DNA of 64,000 nucleotides, from the NCBI GenBank assembly GCA_028278455.1, contig JANQEH010000166.1, positions 1 to 64,000 of the forward strand, given 5' to 3'. Made by a program: the position numbers and the translations under genes. This document shows positions 1 to 10,721 of this stretch, in pieces. Source of the stretch: a bacterium. GTDB taxonomy: Bacteria > SM23-31. Each line of letters begins with the position of its first letter. The first letter of the stretch is position 1. The notes under the pieces were generated by a model. The model made no database searches. It was given only the letters and a program-made list of their open reading frames with translations, and was not told the origin of the DNA.

Positions 1-1
1 G

Positions 2-265
2 ATAATCAATCCCGGACACCTCAAATTCATCGGAAATGAGAAGATGGAGTTTAAATCAGGCTCCGTTGAACCGGTCACAGAAGGCACTATCATTGAAAAC
101 CTGGTCTGCGGAGACATATTCGATCTCAAAGAATTCAATGAACAAGTTATCAACCGAACCCTGGAAAAGTTCAGCTACAACAAATCTAAAACCGCTCAAT
201 TTTTAAAAATTTCGAGATATGAGATCTATACACATCTCGATAAACAAAAAGTCAAGAAATCCTGA
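2..265 (+). CDS. C-terminal fragment of a sigma54-dependent (NtrC-type) response regulator, Fis-type HTH; truncated by the window edge
   Basis: Frame is open from position 2 (IINPGHLKFIGNEKMEFKS...). The C-terminus NRTLEKFSYNKSKTAQFLKISRYEIYTHLDK is a Fis/HTH_8 helix-turn-helix comparable to the C-termini of the NtrC proteins at 16183-17556 and 45922-47271. Confidence 0.75.
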   Translation: MINPGHLKFIGNEKMEFKSGSVEPVTEGTIIENLVCGDIFDLKEFNEQVINRTLEKFSYNKSKTAQFLKISRYEIYTHLDKQKVKKS

Positions 266-318
266 CAGCAACAGTTCCACATTTCGTCTTCATTAACCAG
301 GTTTTTTAAAAAAAACAT

Positions 319-363
319 TGTGGTATTTTTGACAATTTAAAAATCATCGTGAAAAATACCACA
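319..363. promoter_or_regulatory. Candidate enhancer (UAS) inverted repeat TGTGGTATTTTT-N21-AAAAATACCACA
   Basis: Perfect 12-bp arms, about 80-120 bp upstream of the sigma54 promoter match at 442-457. Confidence 0.55.
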
Positions 364-441
364 CACCAACCTCCTCATTTTAATCAGAAAAATAACATAT
401 TTTGAGGCTAAATAGTTTTTTATAACTGCATTACACATTTT

Positions 442-457
442 TGGCACAGCCGTTGTA
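442..457 (+). promoter_or_regulatory. Sigma54 (-24/-12) promoter TGGCACAGCCGTTGTA
   Basis: Matches TGGCAC-N5-TTGCW consensus except C to T in the -12 element; lies 50 bp upstream of the receiver ORF at 507. Confidence 0.7.
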
Positions 458-506
458 TTAGTAATTCCTAATTTGTACTGTTATTAATTTTTAAATCGGA
501 GTTCAT

Positions 507-914
507 ATGAGATTAGCGATAGTTGATGACGAAAGACCAACACTTGAGATCCTGAAAGATAATCTCAAACCCACGGGATTTGAAACAGTAGTTTTTGATG
601 ATCCGGTACAAGCGATCGAATCGATAAAGGACGGCAGCTTCGATGTTGTAATAACAGATTTTAAAATGCCGGGTATGACAGGAATAGATGTCCTGAAATC
701 TGTTAAAAAGATCAATCAGACAACTTATGTAATTATTGTGACCGGTTATGCTGATATTTACAATACAATTGAAGCGGTTAATCATGGAGCATTTGCATTT
801 TTCAGAAAGCCGCTGAATTTTCAGGATTTTATCGAAACATTGCTCAAGATTGAGAAAGAGATAATTGATCAAAAAAGAGGGAATAAGGTTGCTGAGGAAA
901 GGCAAAGCTCTTAA
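507..914 (+). CDS. Single-domain response regulator receiver protein
   Basis: IVDDERPTLEIL acidic pocket, VVITDFKMPGMTG phospho-Asp, VTGYAD and FFRKPL conserved T and K. Confidence 0.9.
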   Translation: MRLAIVDDERPTLEILKDNLKPTGFETVVFDDPVQAIESIKDGSFDVVITDFKMPGMTGIDVLKSVKKINQTTYVIIVTGYADIYNTIEAVNHGAFAFFRKPLNFQDFIETLLKIEKEIIDQKRGNKVAEERQSS

Positions 915-969
915 CAAAATCAGAAAAATACCTAAGAACATTCAAAATTTATAAAACAGGAATAATAAA

Positions 970-1488
970 ATGGAAAGCAGAGAAGTTCAGGAATTCAGCA
1001 GTGATAGTCTCGTTATTGAAAATGATGATAGTACCCAGGAGGATAAATATTTGACATTCTCTTTAGGTGAAGAAGAATACGGGATCGGAATTAAGGATGT
1101 AATGGAGATCATAGGAATTCAGCATATAACTAATGTTCCTGATATGCCCATATATATAAAGGGTGTGATCAATCTTAGAGGGAAAATAATACCGGTGATG
1201 GATGTCCGTCTCCGATTCGGTATGGAATTAAAGGGCTATAATGAAAGGACAAGTATAATCGTCGTTAATATTCACGATACTGATGTCGGATTGATCGTTG
1301 ATAGTGTTTCTGAAGTCCTGGATATTCACAGAAAAAACATCGAATTTCCGGCACAGTTTGAAGATGGATCAAGTAGGAATTATATAAAAGCATTCGGGAA
1401 AGTTGAAAATTCCGTAAAGATCCTCTTAAATACGCAAATGCTGCTCAACAAAACTGAATTAACCGAAATAACAAATAAAGAGAATTAA
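970..1488 (+). CDS. cheW: CheW-like chemotaxis coupling protein
   Basis: YLTFSLGEEEYGIGIKDVMEIIG...VPDMPIYIKGVINLRGKIIPVMDVRLRFGM. Confidence 0.92.
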   Translation: MESREVQEFSSDSLVIENDDSTQEDKYLTFSLGEEEYGIGIKDVMEIIGIQHITNVPDMPIYIKGVINLRGKIIPVMDVRLRFGMELKGYNERTSIIVVNIHDTDVGLIVDSVSEVLDIHRKNIEFPAQFEDGSSRNYIKAFGKVENSVKILLNTQMLLNKTELTEITNKEN

Positions 1489-1530
1489 TAACCTAAACAC
1501 TATTCCCTAAAGAAGGGATGAGGAGGAATT

Positions 1531-2649
1531 ATGAGAAAAAGAATTACATTGTTCCTGATATTGATCTCAATGATGATCAGTATCAATGCTGCATTCGCAC
1601 AGTCAAACGAAATATCAATTAAACCTTATGGTTTTTTTAAATTCGATATGGCATATGATAATTCCAGAACCAACAATGGAAACTATGTCTTCTGGCTGTT
1701 AAATGAAAGTGAGAATAAAGATGAATTTAACATGACAGCCAGGCAAACGAGACTGGGTGCAAATTTTTCATATTCAGAGTATGAAGGGAAAACAGTAACC
1801 GGAAGATTCGAATGTGACTTTTATGGCGGCGGCGCCGAAAATAAGAATTTTCTTATGCTCAGGCACGGTTTTTTGAAGATCGACTTTGGTAAATATTATC
1901 TTCTTGCAGGGCAGACTTCGGATGTTATATCACCACTCGTACCGGCGACAGTGAATTATACTGTAATGTGGAATAGCGGGAATATTGGGTATAGAAGACC
2001 CCAGCTCCAGATCGGAAGTACAGCGGAAGAAGGTTTAGCAATAGCTGCGGCCGTTTCGAGAAATATCTCGGGAGATATTGACGGTGATGGCAATGATGAC
2101 GGTGAGGATAATCCTTTTCCGTCTTTTCAGGCAAGAATATCTGCGTTGAAACCAGGTAAATATGATATCGGAATATCCGGACATTATGGTAGAATGGAAT
2201 ATATGGAGGTTGGTGATAAAGAAAACTATGATTCATATTCTGCCAATCTGCATTTTAAATTCTTTTTTACGAATTCAGTTAGTCTTTCCGGAGAGATGTT
2301 CACGGGAAAAACTTTAAATCAATATAATGGAGGTTTAGGACAGGGATACAATTTACTTTTAGCAAAAGGTGTGGAATCTTCAGGAGGGTGGATATGCACC
2401 TCAATAAGATCGACCGAAAAAGTCAACCTCAACTTTGGCTATGGTATTGATAATCCGAAGGAGGATTGTATCTCTGCCGGATACAGGAATAGAAACCAGT
2501 CGATCTATGCAAATCTCTTTGCCAATGTTGCATACAAGACTTCTTTGGGTATAGAGTTTACTCATCTAACAACCGGGTATTACGACGGTAACGATACAGA
2601 GAATATTTCCGGAGTAAGGATTCAGACAAGTTTAATAATGAAATTCTAA
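1531..2649 (+). CDS. DcaP-like outer membrane porin
   Basis: Signal peptide; [13 protein letters not shown]...[12 protein letters not shown]...[25 protein letters not shown]-terminal aromatic residue; paralogous to 43768-45243. Confidence 0.75.
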   Translation: MRKRITLFLILISMMISINAAFAQSNEISIKPYGFFKFDMAYDNSRTNNGNYVFWLLNESENKDEFNMTARQTRLGANFSYSEYEGKTVTGRFECDFYGGGAENKNFLMLRHGFLKIDFGKYYLLAGQTSDVISPLVPATVNYTVMWNSGNIGYRRPQLQIGSTAEEGLAIAAAVSRNISGDIDGDGNDDGEDNPFPSFQARISALKPGKYDIGISGHYGRMEYMEVGDKENYDSYSANLHFKFFFTNSVSLSGEMFTGKTLNQYNGGLGQGYNLLLAKGVESSGGWICTSIRSTEKVNLNFGYGIDNPKEDCISAGYRNRNQSIYANLFANVAYKTSLGIEFTHLTTGYYDGNDTENISGVRIQTSLIMKF

Positions 2650-2686
2650 CAGATTTTTTTCATCAGAATTAGCAGGAGCCAACTAC

Positions 2687-5239
2687 ATGAACTTGATGAT
2701 AAAACACAGAATAGCAGGATTAGCGATTCTTGCTGCAATTCTACCGACTTTGATCATTTGTGTTTTGACACTGATCCAGAAAAACAGCGCACAGGATAAG
2801 GTGGTCCAGGAGATGGAAATCCTGGCAAAAGAGAATATAACCCAGGTCGCTCAGGATGTTTATAATCTTCTTGAGACTGCGAATGATCTGGTCCAATTAA
2901 CGGTTGACAGCAACCTTAAAGTCGCAAGAGAAGTAATGTCACAATTGGGACAGGTAGAATTCTCAACCGAGAGGATTCAATGGAATGCTAAAAATCAGTA
3001 TACAAGTTCTTCCTCTTTGGTCACTTTACCCGGAATGAGTATTGGCAGGAGAATCATAAGGCCTAATAAAGATCTCTCACTTATTTCTCCTGTGGTGGAC
3101 AGGGTAGAAGAACTTGTTGGGGGTACCTGTACAATATTTCAGAAAATGAACTCAAATGGAGATATGCTGCGGATAGCTACTAATGTCAGGAAACTCGACA
3201 ATACACGGGCTGTGGGAACTTTCATACCTGCTGTTAATCCTGACGGAACAAAGAATCCGGTTATATCCACAGTTATGCGCGGCCAGACCTTCAGGGGCAG
3301 GGCTTTCGTAGTTAATGCCTGGTATATTACAGCTTATGAACCTATAAAAGATAGTCGAGGAGAAGTTGTCGGAATTCTCTATGTTGGTGTAAAACAGGAA
3401 TCCGTAGAATCCCTTAGACATGCAATAATCAACACAAAAGTGGGTAAAACCGGCTACGTATATATTCTCGGCGGTAAGGGAGCTCATAAAGGCAGTTATA
3501 TAGTCTCTAAAGGGGGCGCAAGAGACGGTGAGAGTATTTGGGAGGCAAAAGATACAGACGGAAGATATTTTATCCAGGATATTATCAGCAAAGCTGTATC
3601 TCTCAGATCAGGTGAGGCCGGTTATGAGACTTATCCCTGGCTAAACAAGGGAGAGGAGAAAGCCAGAAATAAAGTAGTTGCGATCCGCTACTTCGAACCG
3701 TGGGACTGGGTTATAGGTGCAGGAACCTATGAAGATGACTACTTTGAAGCAAAAAACAAAGTTGAAGCATCATTGAATTCTCTGCTTCTCTGGCTGATAA
3801 TCGGCGGTTCCGGTATTATGATCGCTATGGCTTTTGTCGCAATAGTGACAGGTAATAGAATATCCGATCCTATTAGTAAAATGGCGGAGACAGCAGTGCT
3901 ACTCTCTTCCGGTGATCTTGATCAGAATATTGATTACAGATCAAAAGATGAAACGGGACTTCTCGCTGATTCATTTAGAAAAATGATCAGCTCGCTCAAA
4001 GCAAAATCTATGGTAGCAAAGGATATTTCAAAAGGTAAACTGGATGTTGATATTGATGTTCAATCGGAAAAGGATACTCTTGGTAAATCAATGGTTGCGA
4101 TGCGAAATGGATTGATAAATGCGGATAATCTAAAGAGAAAGGTCGAAGATTTTCAGCAGGTAGAAGTGGAAAAACTATCCAAATTACTGGATAACATGGG
4201 AAACGGTGACCTTACAATTAACTATGAAGTAGCAGAACCGGATGATGATACACAAAATGTATTCAACGCTTTTATAAAAATCAAATCGGGTTTGGATAAG
4301 ACACTTTCTTCAATGAATGATCTTCTTGGTCAGGTAAACTGCTCAGTAGACCAGGTTACAGCAGGTGCCACACAGGTTTCAGATTCGAGCCAGTCTCTTT
4401 CGCAAGGTGCGACTCAACAGGCAAGTTCACTTGAGGAAACCTCAGCTTCAATTACAGAGATCTCATCACAGACAAAAGCTAATGCAGAAAATGCGGACCA
4501 GGCAAACAGACTTTCATCAGATGCAAGAAAAATTGCTGACAGGGGCAATGACCAGATGAAGATCATGGTCGAGGCTATGACTGAGATAAATAATTCATCA
4601 AATGAGATTTCAAAAATTATAAAGGTGATTGATGAGATAGCTTTCCAGACAAATCTTCTTGCACTGAATGCAGCAGTTGAGGCCGCAAGAGCGGGCGTTC
4701 ACGGTAAGGGTTTCGCTGTTGTGGCTGAAGAAGTAAGAAGCCTCGCTCAAAGAAGCTCTGATGCGGCTAAAGAGACTACCGAGCTAATTAAAGATTCTGT
4801 ACGAAATGTAGAAAATGGATCTGAGATAGCCGGTGAAACTGCAAAATCGCTTGAAGAAATAGTCATTGGAATTACAAAGGTTAGTGAAATAGTCGATGAT
4901 ATTGCACATGCTTCCAGTGAACAATCTCAGGGTATAGGTCAGATTAATTCAGCCCTTGATCAGATAGACCAGGTGACTCAGTCAAACACTGCAAATGCTG
5001 AACAAGGAGCGGCTGCGTCAGAAGAGTTATCTAATCAAGCAGTTGAATTGAAAAGAATGGTCTCAAAATTCAGATTGAAAGAATCAGATCATCTAACAGC
5101 TGAAGCTGATCATAATGGGATAACATCATTAATCAATGATAATGGGCATACTATTAAAGAGAATGAAATCAATCCAACTGATAGCATTTCAAAAAACAAT
5201 AAGATAGATTTGAATGACAGCTGTTTTATAGATTTCTAA
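2687..5239 (+). CDS. Methyl-accepting chemotaxis protein with periplasmic double Cache region and HAMP
   Basis: TM1, Cache motifs ([47 protein letters not shown]), TM2, HAMP, MCP hairpin [43 protein letters not shown]. Confidence 0.93.
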   Translation: MNLMIKHRIAGLAILAAILPTLIICVLTLIQKNSAQDKVVQEMEILAKENITQVAQDVYNLLETANDLVQLTVDSNLKVAREVMSQLGQVEFSTERIQWNAKNQYTSSSSLVTLPGMSIGRRIIRPNKDLSLISPVVDRVEELVGGTCTIFQKMNSNGDMLRIATNVRKLDNTRAVGTFIPAVNPDGTKNPVISTVMRGQTFRGRAFVVNAWYITAYEPIKDSRGEVVGILYVGVKQESVESLRHAIINTKVGKTGYVYILGGKGAHKGSYIVSKGGARDGESIWEAKDTDGRYFIQDIISKAVSLRSGEAGYETYPWLNKGEEKARNKVVAIRYFEPWDWVIGAGTYEDDYFEAKNKVEASLNSLLLWLIIGGSGIMIAMAFVAIVTGNRISDPISKMAETAVLLSSGDLDQNIDYRSKDETGLLADSFRKMISSLKAKSMVAKDISKGKLDVDIDVQSEKDTLGKSMVAMRNGLINADNLKRKVEDFQQVEVEKLSKLLDNMGNGDLTINYEVAEPDDDTQNVFNAFIKIKSGLDKTLSSMNDLLGQVNCSVDQVTAGATQVSDSSQSLSQGATQQASSLEETSASITEISSQTKANAENADQANRLSSDARKIADRGNDQMKIMVEAMTEINNSSNEISKIIKVIDEIAFQTNLLALNAAVEAARAGVHGKGFAVVAEEVRSLAQRSSDAAKETTELIKDSVRNVENGSEIAGETAKSLEEIVIGITKVSEIVDDIAHASSEQSQGIGQINSALDQIDQVTQSNTANAEQGAAASEELSNQAVELKRMVSKFRLKESDHLTAEADHNGITSLINDNGHTIKENEINPTDSISKNNKIDLNDSCFIDF

Positions 5240-5299
5240 ATGAAGTATTATTAAATGAAAAAGATCAAATAACAATAATGTATAATGAAGGAGAGCAAC

Positions 5300-7708
5300 A
5301 TGTTTAAGAATTTGACAGTAAGAACAAGAATGACTATAGGTTTCGGAACCGTTATCGGAGTGTTAATAATCGTTGGTTTCGTTGCTTATAATGCACTGAC
5401 CACGGCATCCGACGGTTTTACTGAGTATAGGGGACTTGCACGCATAACTAATGAAAGCGGTAGAGTGCAGGCAAATATGCTTATGGTTCGAATGAACGTG
5501 AAAGATTTTCAGATAACCGGCAGCGAGAAAGACAAAGAGCAGTATAATGAATATTTTAATAAAACCCATGAGCTTGCGGACGTGGCAAAGGGAGATATTC
5601 ACGATCCTGAACAGGAAAAAATAATTGACAACATTATCGCTGAACTTGAAAACTATAACTCGGGCTTTCAGAAGATCATGAAATTTCGCGAAGAGCGCGA
5701 TAAACGCGTTTATAATGTCCTGGACGTTAAAGGACCTTTTATGGAAAATACCCTCACAGAGATAATGGTAACCGCTGAGAGAGACCGGGATATGACTGCA
5801 GCTTTCAACAGCGGGATAGCAATGAAACACCTGCTGCTTGCACGTTTATACATGGCAAAATTCCTTGATACAAATGATGAAAAAGCAGTTGAAAGGGTAA
5901 ATGAAGAATTCGCTAAAATGCAGGAAAAACTGGATGTACTGGAAACTGAACTTCAAAATCCTACGCGCAGAAAGATGCGTGATGATGTCGAAGAAGCCAA
6001 GAATCTTTATCAGACAACCTTTGGTGAACTTGCTCAGATAATCTTTGACAGAAACGAAATACAAAAAGGAGAACTAGATGTTATAGGTCCGAAGATCGCT
6101 GCAGATATTGAAGACCTTAAATTGAATGTAAAAGGGATACAGGATGAACTCGGACCAAGGCTCCAGGCGTCGAATCAGCGGTCAACAATAGTAATAATTG
6201 CTATCGGATTGATAGCCGTAATTTTAGGCGGCTTCTTTGCAGTGATAATTCTCAGATCGATAATCAAGCCTCTTTCGATGATTACCGGTGCCGCATCCAA
6301 CCTTGCATTAGGCGATATCGAACAGTCAATTAATATTGATTCCAGGGACGAAATAGGAACACTTGCTGATTCTTTCAGGAATATGATAAAGAATCAAAAA
6401 GAAAAAGCGGAAGCGGCAAAAATGATCTCTGAAGGTAATGTCGATGTTAACGTAGAAGCGGCGTCTGAGAAGGATGTCCTCGGCAAATCGATGATTACAA
6501 TGAAAGACTCGATAAAATCTCTGATCGATGAAGGAATTATGCTCGCTGATGCTTCTGAATCAGGAAAACTGAATACAAGAGGTGATGTAACAAAATTTGA
6601 TGGCGGATTCAGGGAGATCATAGAGGGTATGAATAGTACTATAGAAAATATTCTCAAACCCGTAAATGAAGCTGTTGGTTGTTTGAAGGAAATGTCAAAA
6701 GGCAATCTTGCTGTTAGCGTAACTGGAGATTATAAAGGTGATCATGCTGTGATGAAAGATGCAACAAATACGACATTAGATTCCCTGAATGAGATCCTCG
6801 GTCAGGTAAAAGTCTCTTCGGATCAGGTTACTTCCGGGGCTCAGCAGGTATCTGACTCAAGCCAGTCACTCTCACAGGGTGCAACCGAGCAGGCAAGCTC
6901 TCTGGAAGAGACTTCATCATCGATAACAGAGATCGCATCTCAGACTAAGACTAATGCTGAAAATGCATCAGAAGCAAATGGTCTCTCTAACAAGGCGAAA
7001 GACATTGCTGAAACCGGTAATGAACAGATGAAGAAAATGGTAGTTGCCATGGGAGATATAAATGAGTCCTCGAGCGAGATTTCAAAGATAATCAAGGTTA
7101 TCGATGAGATCGCATTTCAGACAAACCTTCTAGCTCTCAATGCAGCAGTTGAAGCTGCAAGAGCCGGGGTACACGGAAAAGGTTTCGCTGTTGTAGCTGA
7201 AGAAGTAAGAAACCTTGCACAGAGAAGCGCAGAGGCAGCAAAAGAGACTACCGAACTGATTGAAGGATCGGTCAAGAATGTTGAGAACGGAACAAGTATA
7301 GCAGATGAGACCGCAAAAGCTCTTGAAGAGATAGTCGAAGGTATTACAAAAGTAAGCGACATTGTTGCCGAGATCACTTCAGCATCCAACGAGCAGGCAC
7401 AGGGTATTGAGCAGATAACAAGCGCTCTTGGACAGATAGACCAGGTAACTCAGTCCAATACTGCAAATGCAGAAGAGGGAGCTTCCGCTGCTGAAGAACT
7501 TTCCAGCCAGGCTGCAGAGCTGAAAAGCATGGTAGGAAGATTCAATCTGAGAAATACTAAGAATTATACAGGTTCCAGTACAGGAATTCAGAATCAACCG
7601 GAAAAAGATGAACTCAATCAGGGATCATCAAATAATGGAAGTAATAAAACAATTACATCTCAGGAAGAAGTGATCAACCTGGACGATGATGATTTCAGTA
7701 ATTTTTAA
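5300..7708 (+). CDS. Methyl-accepting chemotaxis protein with helical (HBM/4HB-like) periplasmic domain and HAMP
   Basis: Two TMs, all-helical periplasmic region, HAMP, conserved MCP hairpin. ATG at 5300 with AAGGAG upstream is preferred over the ORF-track start at 5285. Confidence 0.92.
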   Translation: MFKNLTVRTRMTIGFGTVIGVLIIVGFVAYNALTTASDGFTEYRGLARITNESGRVQANMLMVRMNVKDFQITGSEKDKEQYNEYFNKTHELADVAKGDIHDPEQEKIIDNIIAELENYNSGFQKIMKFREERDKRVYNVLDVKGPFMENTLTEIMVTAERDRDMTAAFNSGIAMKHLLLARLYMAKFLDTNDEKAVERVNEEFAKMQEKLDVLETELQNPTRRKMRDDVEEAKNLYQTTFGELAQIIFDRNEIQKGELDVIGPKIAADIEDLKLNVKGIQDELGPRLQASNQRSTIVIIAIGLIAVILGGFFAVIILRSIIKPLSMITGAASNLALGDIEQSINIDSRDEIGTLADSFRNMIKNQKEKAEAAKMISEGNVDVNVEAASEKDVLGKSMITMKDSIKSLIDEGIMLADASESGKLNTRGDVTKFDGGFREIIEGMNSTIENILKPVNEAVGCLKEMSKGNLAVSVTGDYKGDHAVMKDATNTTLDSLNEILGQVKVSSDQVTSGAQQVSDSSQSLSQGATEQASSLEETSSSITEIASQTKTNAENASEANGLSNKAKDIAETGNEQMKKMVVAMGDINESSSEISKIIKVIDEIAFQTNLLALNAAVEAARAGVHGKGFAVVAEEVRNLAQRSAEAAKETTELIEGSVKNVENGTSIADETAKALEEIVEGITKVSDIVAEITSASNEQAQGIEQITSALGQIDQVTQSNTANAEEGASAAEELSSQAAELKSMVGRFNLRNTKNYTGSSTGIQNQPEKDELNQGSSNNGSNKTITSQEEVINLDDDDFSNF

Positions 7709-7724
7709 TATTACACCAGACAGT

Positions 7725-7754
7725 CCAATGGAGATGGATTACCATCTTCATTGG
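7725..7754 (+). terminator. Stem-loop after the MCP gene (possible terminator or processing hairpin)
   Basis: CCAATGGAGATGG-ATTA-CCATCTTCATTGG, 13-bp stem with one G.U pair; no strong U-tract. Confidence 0.5.
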
Positions 7755-8139
7755 GCGTCATTGGGTGTAAGGTTTATTATTATATGAAAATAATGGTCAT
7801 GAACTTTCAGACAGTTGAAAACGAACCATCAAACATATTGAAATTACGATAAAGAAAATATTCGTATTTTCATTATCCGGCATTGTTGTTATAACTCACA
7901 ACTAATTGGAAATTATACCGTTAACAATTTCATGACTAAATCGGACTGATTGCTCATTTCAGTCACAAACCAGATTTTTTAATGAGTCAGTCAAACAAGA
8001 TTTGGGAGTAGCATCCCACAGAATAGAGGGCATGTGAAGCAGGTATCGATAATAAATATTCCCTTTCAGTTTTTTTAATAATATTCAATCAGAAAAACAT
8101 CGTTACAGGTTAGAACAAAGAAAAAGAGAAACGAGAGAT

Positions 8140-10569
8140 ATGACAGAAATATTGAAAGAAAATGACACTTTGCGATATATGATAAATCCGGAAGGTAAAA
8201 TAACCAGTATCAATGATACGATCAGTAAATATGGATATAATCCGAAAGAATTGATCGGGACTAATCTTATAGATATAATTAACCCTGCTGACAGGAAGAA
8301 AGCAAAATACCGGATTGATGAAAGGCGCACCGGAGACAGAAAAACAAAGTCGTTTTTGTTCAGAATAATTCCAAAGAACAGAGAACGGGAAATCGATCAG
8401 TCTTTGTGTCAAAACAGGATGTATTATCTTGATCTTGAATCCGAAGGAGTGTATTCTTCAGAGGATTCAAAAAATGAATTTCTCGGTACATCAGGTGTAG
8501 CAAAAATTCTTGAAGACGGTAGATGTTTAGCGCCATCACTAATGAGTATAAGTAAAGTATTAGAAAAAAGAGTTGAAGAAAGGACTTCGGAGCTGTCAGA
8601 TTATTCTAAAGAGTTAGAGAGGGAGATAGAAAATCGTAAAGAAATAGAGCTCGATAATAAGGTATTAGTTGAAAAGCTGAATAATAAAGTCCGGGAAGTC
8701 GGTTTTCTATATGATCTTTCCAAAATATTGGAAAACAAGGATTATTCGATAGAAGAAATTTTTAGGTATACACTTGAGCTATTAACAAATCTGTATGATC
8801 AAACAAAGATATCGGGCATCAGGATAAAATATGGCAGAAAAGAATTCAGGACAGAAAAATTTGAACCTGAAAAAAGGACATATTCCAGCAGTGGTAAATC
8901 TAATTCAGGTTTAGTTTTAAGGATTGATGTATGCCTCCCTGGAGATAAAGAATGTCGGGAAAAAAGCAGGTTTGAGACCTCAGATAAAGAGCTGATCGAT
9001 GAGATTGTAGAGAGAATTGTTATGAAAATTCATCGGCTCAATGCTGAAGAGGCACTTGCAGATAGTGAAGCAAAATGGAGAGAACTACTTGAAAGTTTAC
9101 CGAATTTTGTTTTAGAATTAGACTTGGAGGGCAAAGTTAAAAACTGTAATAAGCATTATCCGGGATTCAATATAGCAGATTTTATCGGCAAATCAATTTT
9201 CGAAATAAGCCCTGCGCAGGGTAGAAAAAAACTAAAAGCACTTTTTCCAAAAGTTATCAGGGATAAAACCTCTATTGAATTTGAAACCCAACCTTATGAG
9301 CCCGATATCAGTAAGAGATGGTATCTTCATCAGCTTGCTCCCGTAAAAGACAAAAATGAGATTAAGTCGATAATCTTGATTATAAGTGATATAACCGATA
9401 GAAAACGGGCAGAAGAAGTATTAAGAGAAAATGAAAACAAAATATCAGCAATAGTAAATAATGTTATAGACGGGATAATTACTGTTGATGAAGAAGGTGT
9501 TATCGTTTCAGTAAATAATGCCACATGTGATATATTCGGATATCTGGAAAGTGAATTGGTAGGTAATAATATTAAGTTTCTGATGCTCGAATCTGTTGCT
9601 GAACAACATGATAGATATCTCGATTCAGGAAAAGATTCCGCTAGAACAGATACTTTATGCCTTCAGAAAGAATCCCAAGCGATCAGAAAGAACGGTGTTG
9701 TTTTTCCAATGGAAATAACCGTAAATGAATTCATGTATGATAATAAGAGAATGTTTACTGCCGTGATACGCGATATTACGGAAAAGAAGAACATGGAAAA
9801 TGAAATATCTAAGTTGAGAATGGAGTACGAGGCATTCCTGCAGCATGAGCTTAAAAACTATCTGACGCCTATTAGGGGGTACCTGGATCTCCTAATTAGA
9901 GTCAACGGGCAAAATCTCGATAACGACCAGAAAGACTATCTCGAAAGAGTCAGTGATAATACTGATAAAATGGCCTACCTGATTGATAAGCTTAAATCCC
10001 TACAGGAATTTGAAAAAGGGAAGTATACTCTTGATAAGGTTGCATTCGATCTTAATGCTCTGATCAAGTATGTTGTGAATGATCTGAAACTGCTGGCGGA
10101 AAACTATAAAAGCAATATCGAACTGAAATTATCTTCAGAGAATTCACATATAATGATGGATAGAAAACTCCTCTCAGGAGTCTATCACAATCTTATTAAG
10201 AACGCCATTGAACACATCTGCAATATTGAAGACAAAAATCAGAAGAAGGTGAAAATCAAAGTATTTAATAAGAATGGTCATGTCGTTACAACGATAAACA
10301 ATATGGGAGCAGTGATATCTCCAAGGAAACTGAAGCTGTTTTTCGAAAAATTCAATTCTGACAAGACTTTAAAGCATAATGGTACCGGACTTGGTACAAC
10401 CTATGCATATCTTGTAACTAAAGCCCATGGCGGTGAAATCTCTGTGGAGTCAAACGAAGAAGACGGGACAACGGTAACTCTGAAATTCAAAAATACTATC
10501 AACAGCAGTCTTGATGAAAAGGAAGAATTGTTTTCAAAAGAAATATTCAGACTTCAGCCCATTGATTGA
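8140..10569 (+). CDS. PAS-domain sensor histidine kinase (soluble)
   Basis: Several PAS/PAC segments (DITDRKRAEE, DITEKKNMENE), H-box QHELKNYLTPIRGY, N/G boxes LIKNAIEH, GTGLGTTYAYLV. Confidence 0.88.
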   Translation: MTEILKENDTLRYMINPEGKITSINDTISKYGYNPKELIGTNLIDIINPADRKKAKYRIDERRTGDRKTKSFLFRIIPKNREREIDQSLCQNRMYYLDLESEGVYSSEDSKNEFLGTSGVAKILEDGRCLAPSLMSISKVLEKRVEERTSELSDYSKELEREIENRKEIELDNKVLVEKLNNKVREVGFLYDLSKILENKDYSIEEIFRYTLELLTNLYDQTKISGIRIKYGRKEFRTEKFEPEKRTYSSSGKSNSGLVLRIDVCLPGDKECREKSRFETSDKELIDEIVERIVMKIHRLNAEEALADSEAKWRELLESLPNFVLELDLEGKVKNCNKHYPGFNIADFIGKSIFEISPAQGRKKLKALFPKVIRDKTSIEFETQPYEPDISKRWYLHQLAPVKDKNEIKSIILIISDITDRKRAEEVLRENENKISAIVNNVIDGIITVDEEGVIVSVNNATCDIFGYLESELVGNNIKFLMLESVAEQHDRYLDSGKDSARTDTLCLQKESQAIRKNGVVFPMEITVNEFMYDNKRMFTAVIRDITEKKNMENEISKLRMEYEAFLQHELKNYLTPIRGYLDLLIRVNGQNLDNDQKDYLERVSDNTDKMAYLIDKLKSLQEFEKGKYTLDKVAFDLNALIKYVVNDLKLLAENYKSNIELKLSSENSHIMMDRKLLSGVYHNLIKNAIEHICNIEDKNQKKVKIKVFNKNGHVVTTINNMGAVISPRKLKLFFEKFNSDKTLKHNGTGLGTTYAYLVTKAHGGEISVESNEEDGTTVTLKFKNTINSSLDEKEELFSKEIFRLQPID

Positions 10570-10721
10570 TACGGCAGATAAGAACTAATTATCCGATAAT
10601 GGATCATTTAATTCGAATGATATTTATGCCTGTTGCAGTGATTTTTAACCTACAGTAAACTTGTTATAATGATCATACAATGGAAGATAACAAAATTGAA
10701 AAGAACCACATTCTATTGCCG

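Noticed and set aside
503-941. Minus-strand ORFs opposite the receiver gene at 507-914
   Set aside because: Overlap a clear receiver gene fully and show no domain-like sequence.
4365-4559. Low-complexity Arg/Gln-rich ORF inside the MCP at 2687-5239
   Set aside because: Alternate-frame artefact of the MCP coding sequence, mirrored in other MCPs (41768-42001).
4600-4800. Near-identical DNA blocks shared among the four MCP genes as insertion-like repeats
   Set aside because: They encode the universally conserved MCP signalling hairpin; explained by protein conservation and paralogy.
7117-7389. Minus-strand ORF of 90 aa inside an MCP gene, and similar antisense ORFs at 13813-14001 and 41845-42057
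   Set aside because: They recur opposite the same conserved MCP signalling region with a Ser/Ala/Val-rich antisense composition; shadow ORFs of the coding frame.
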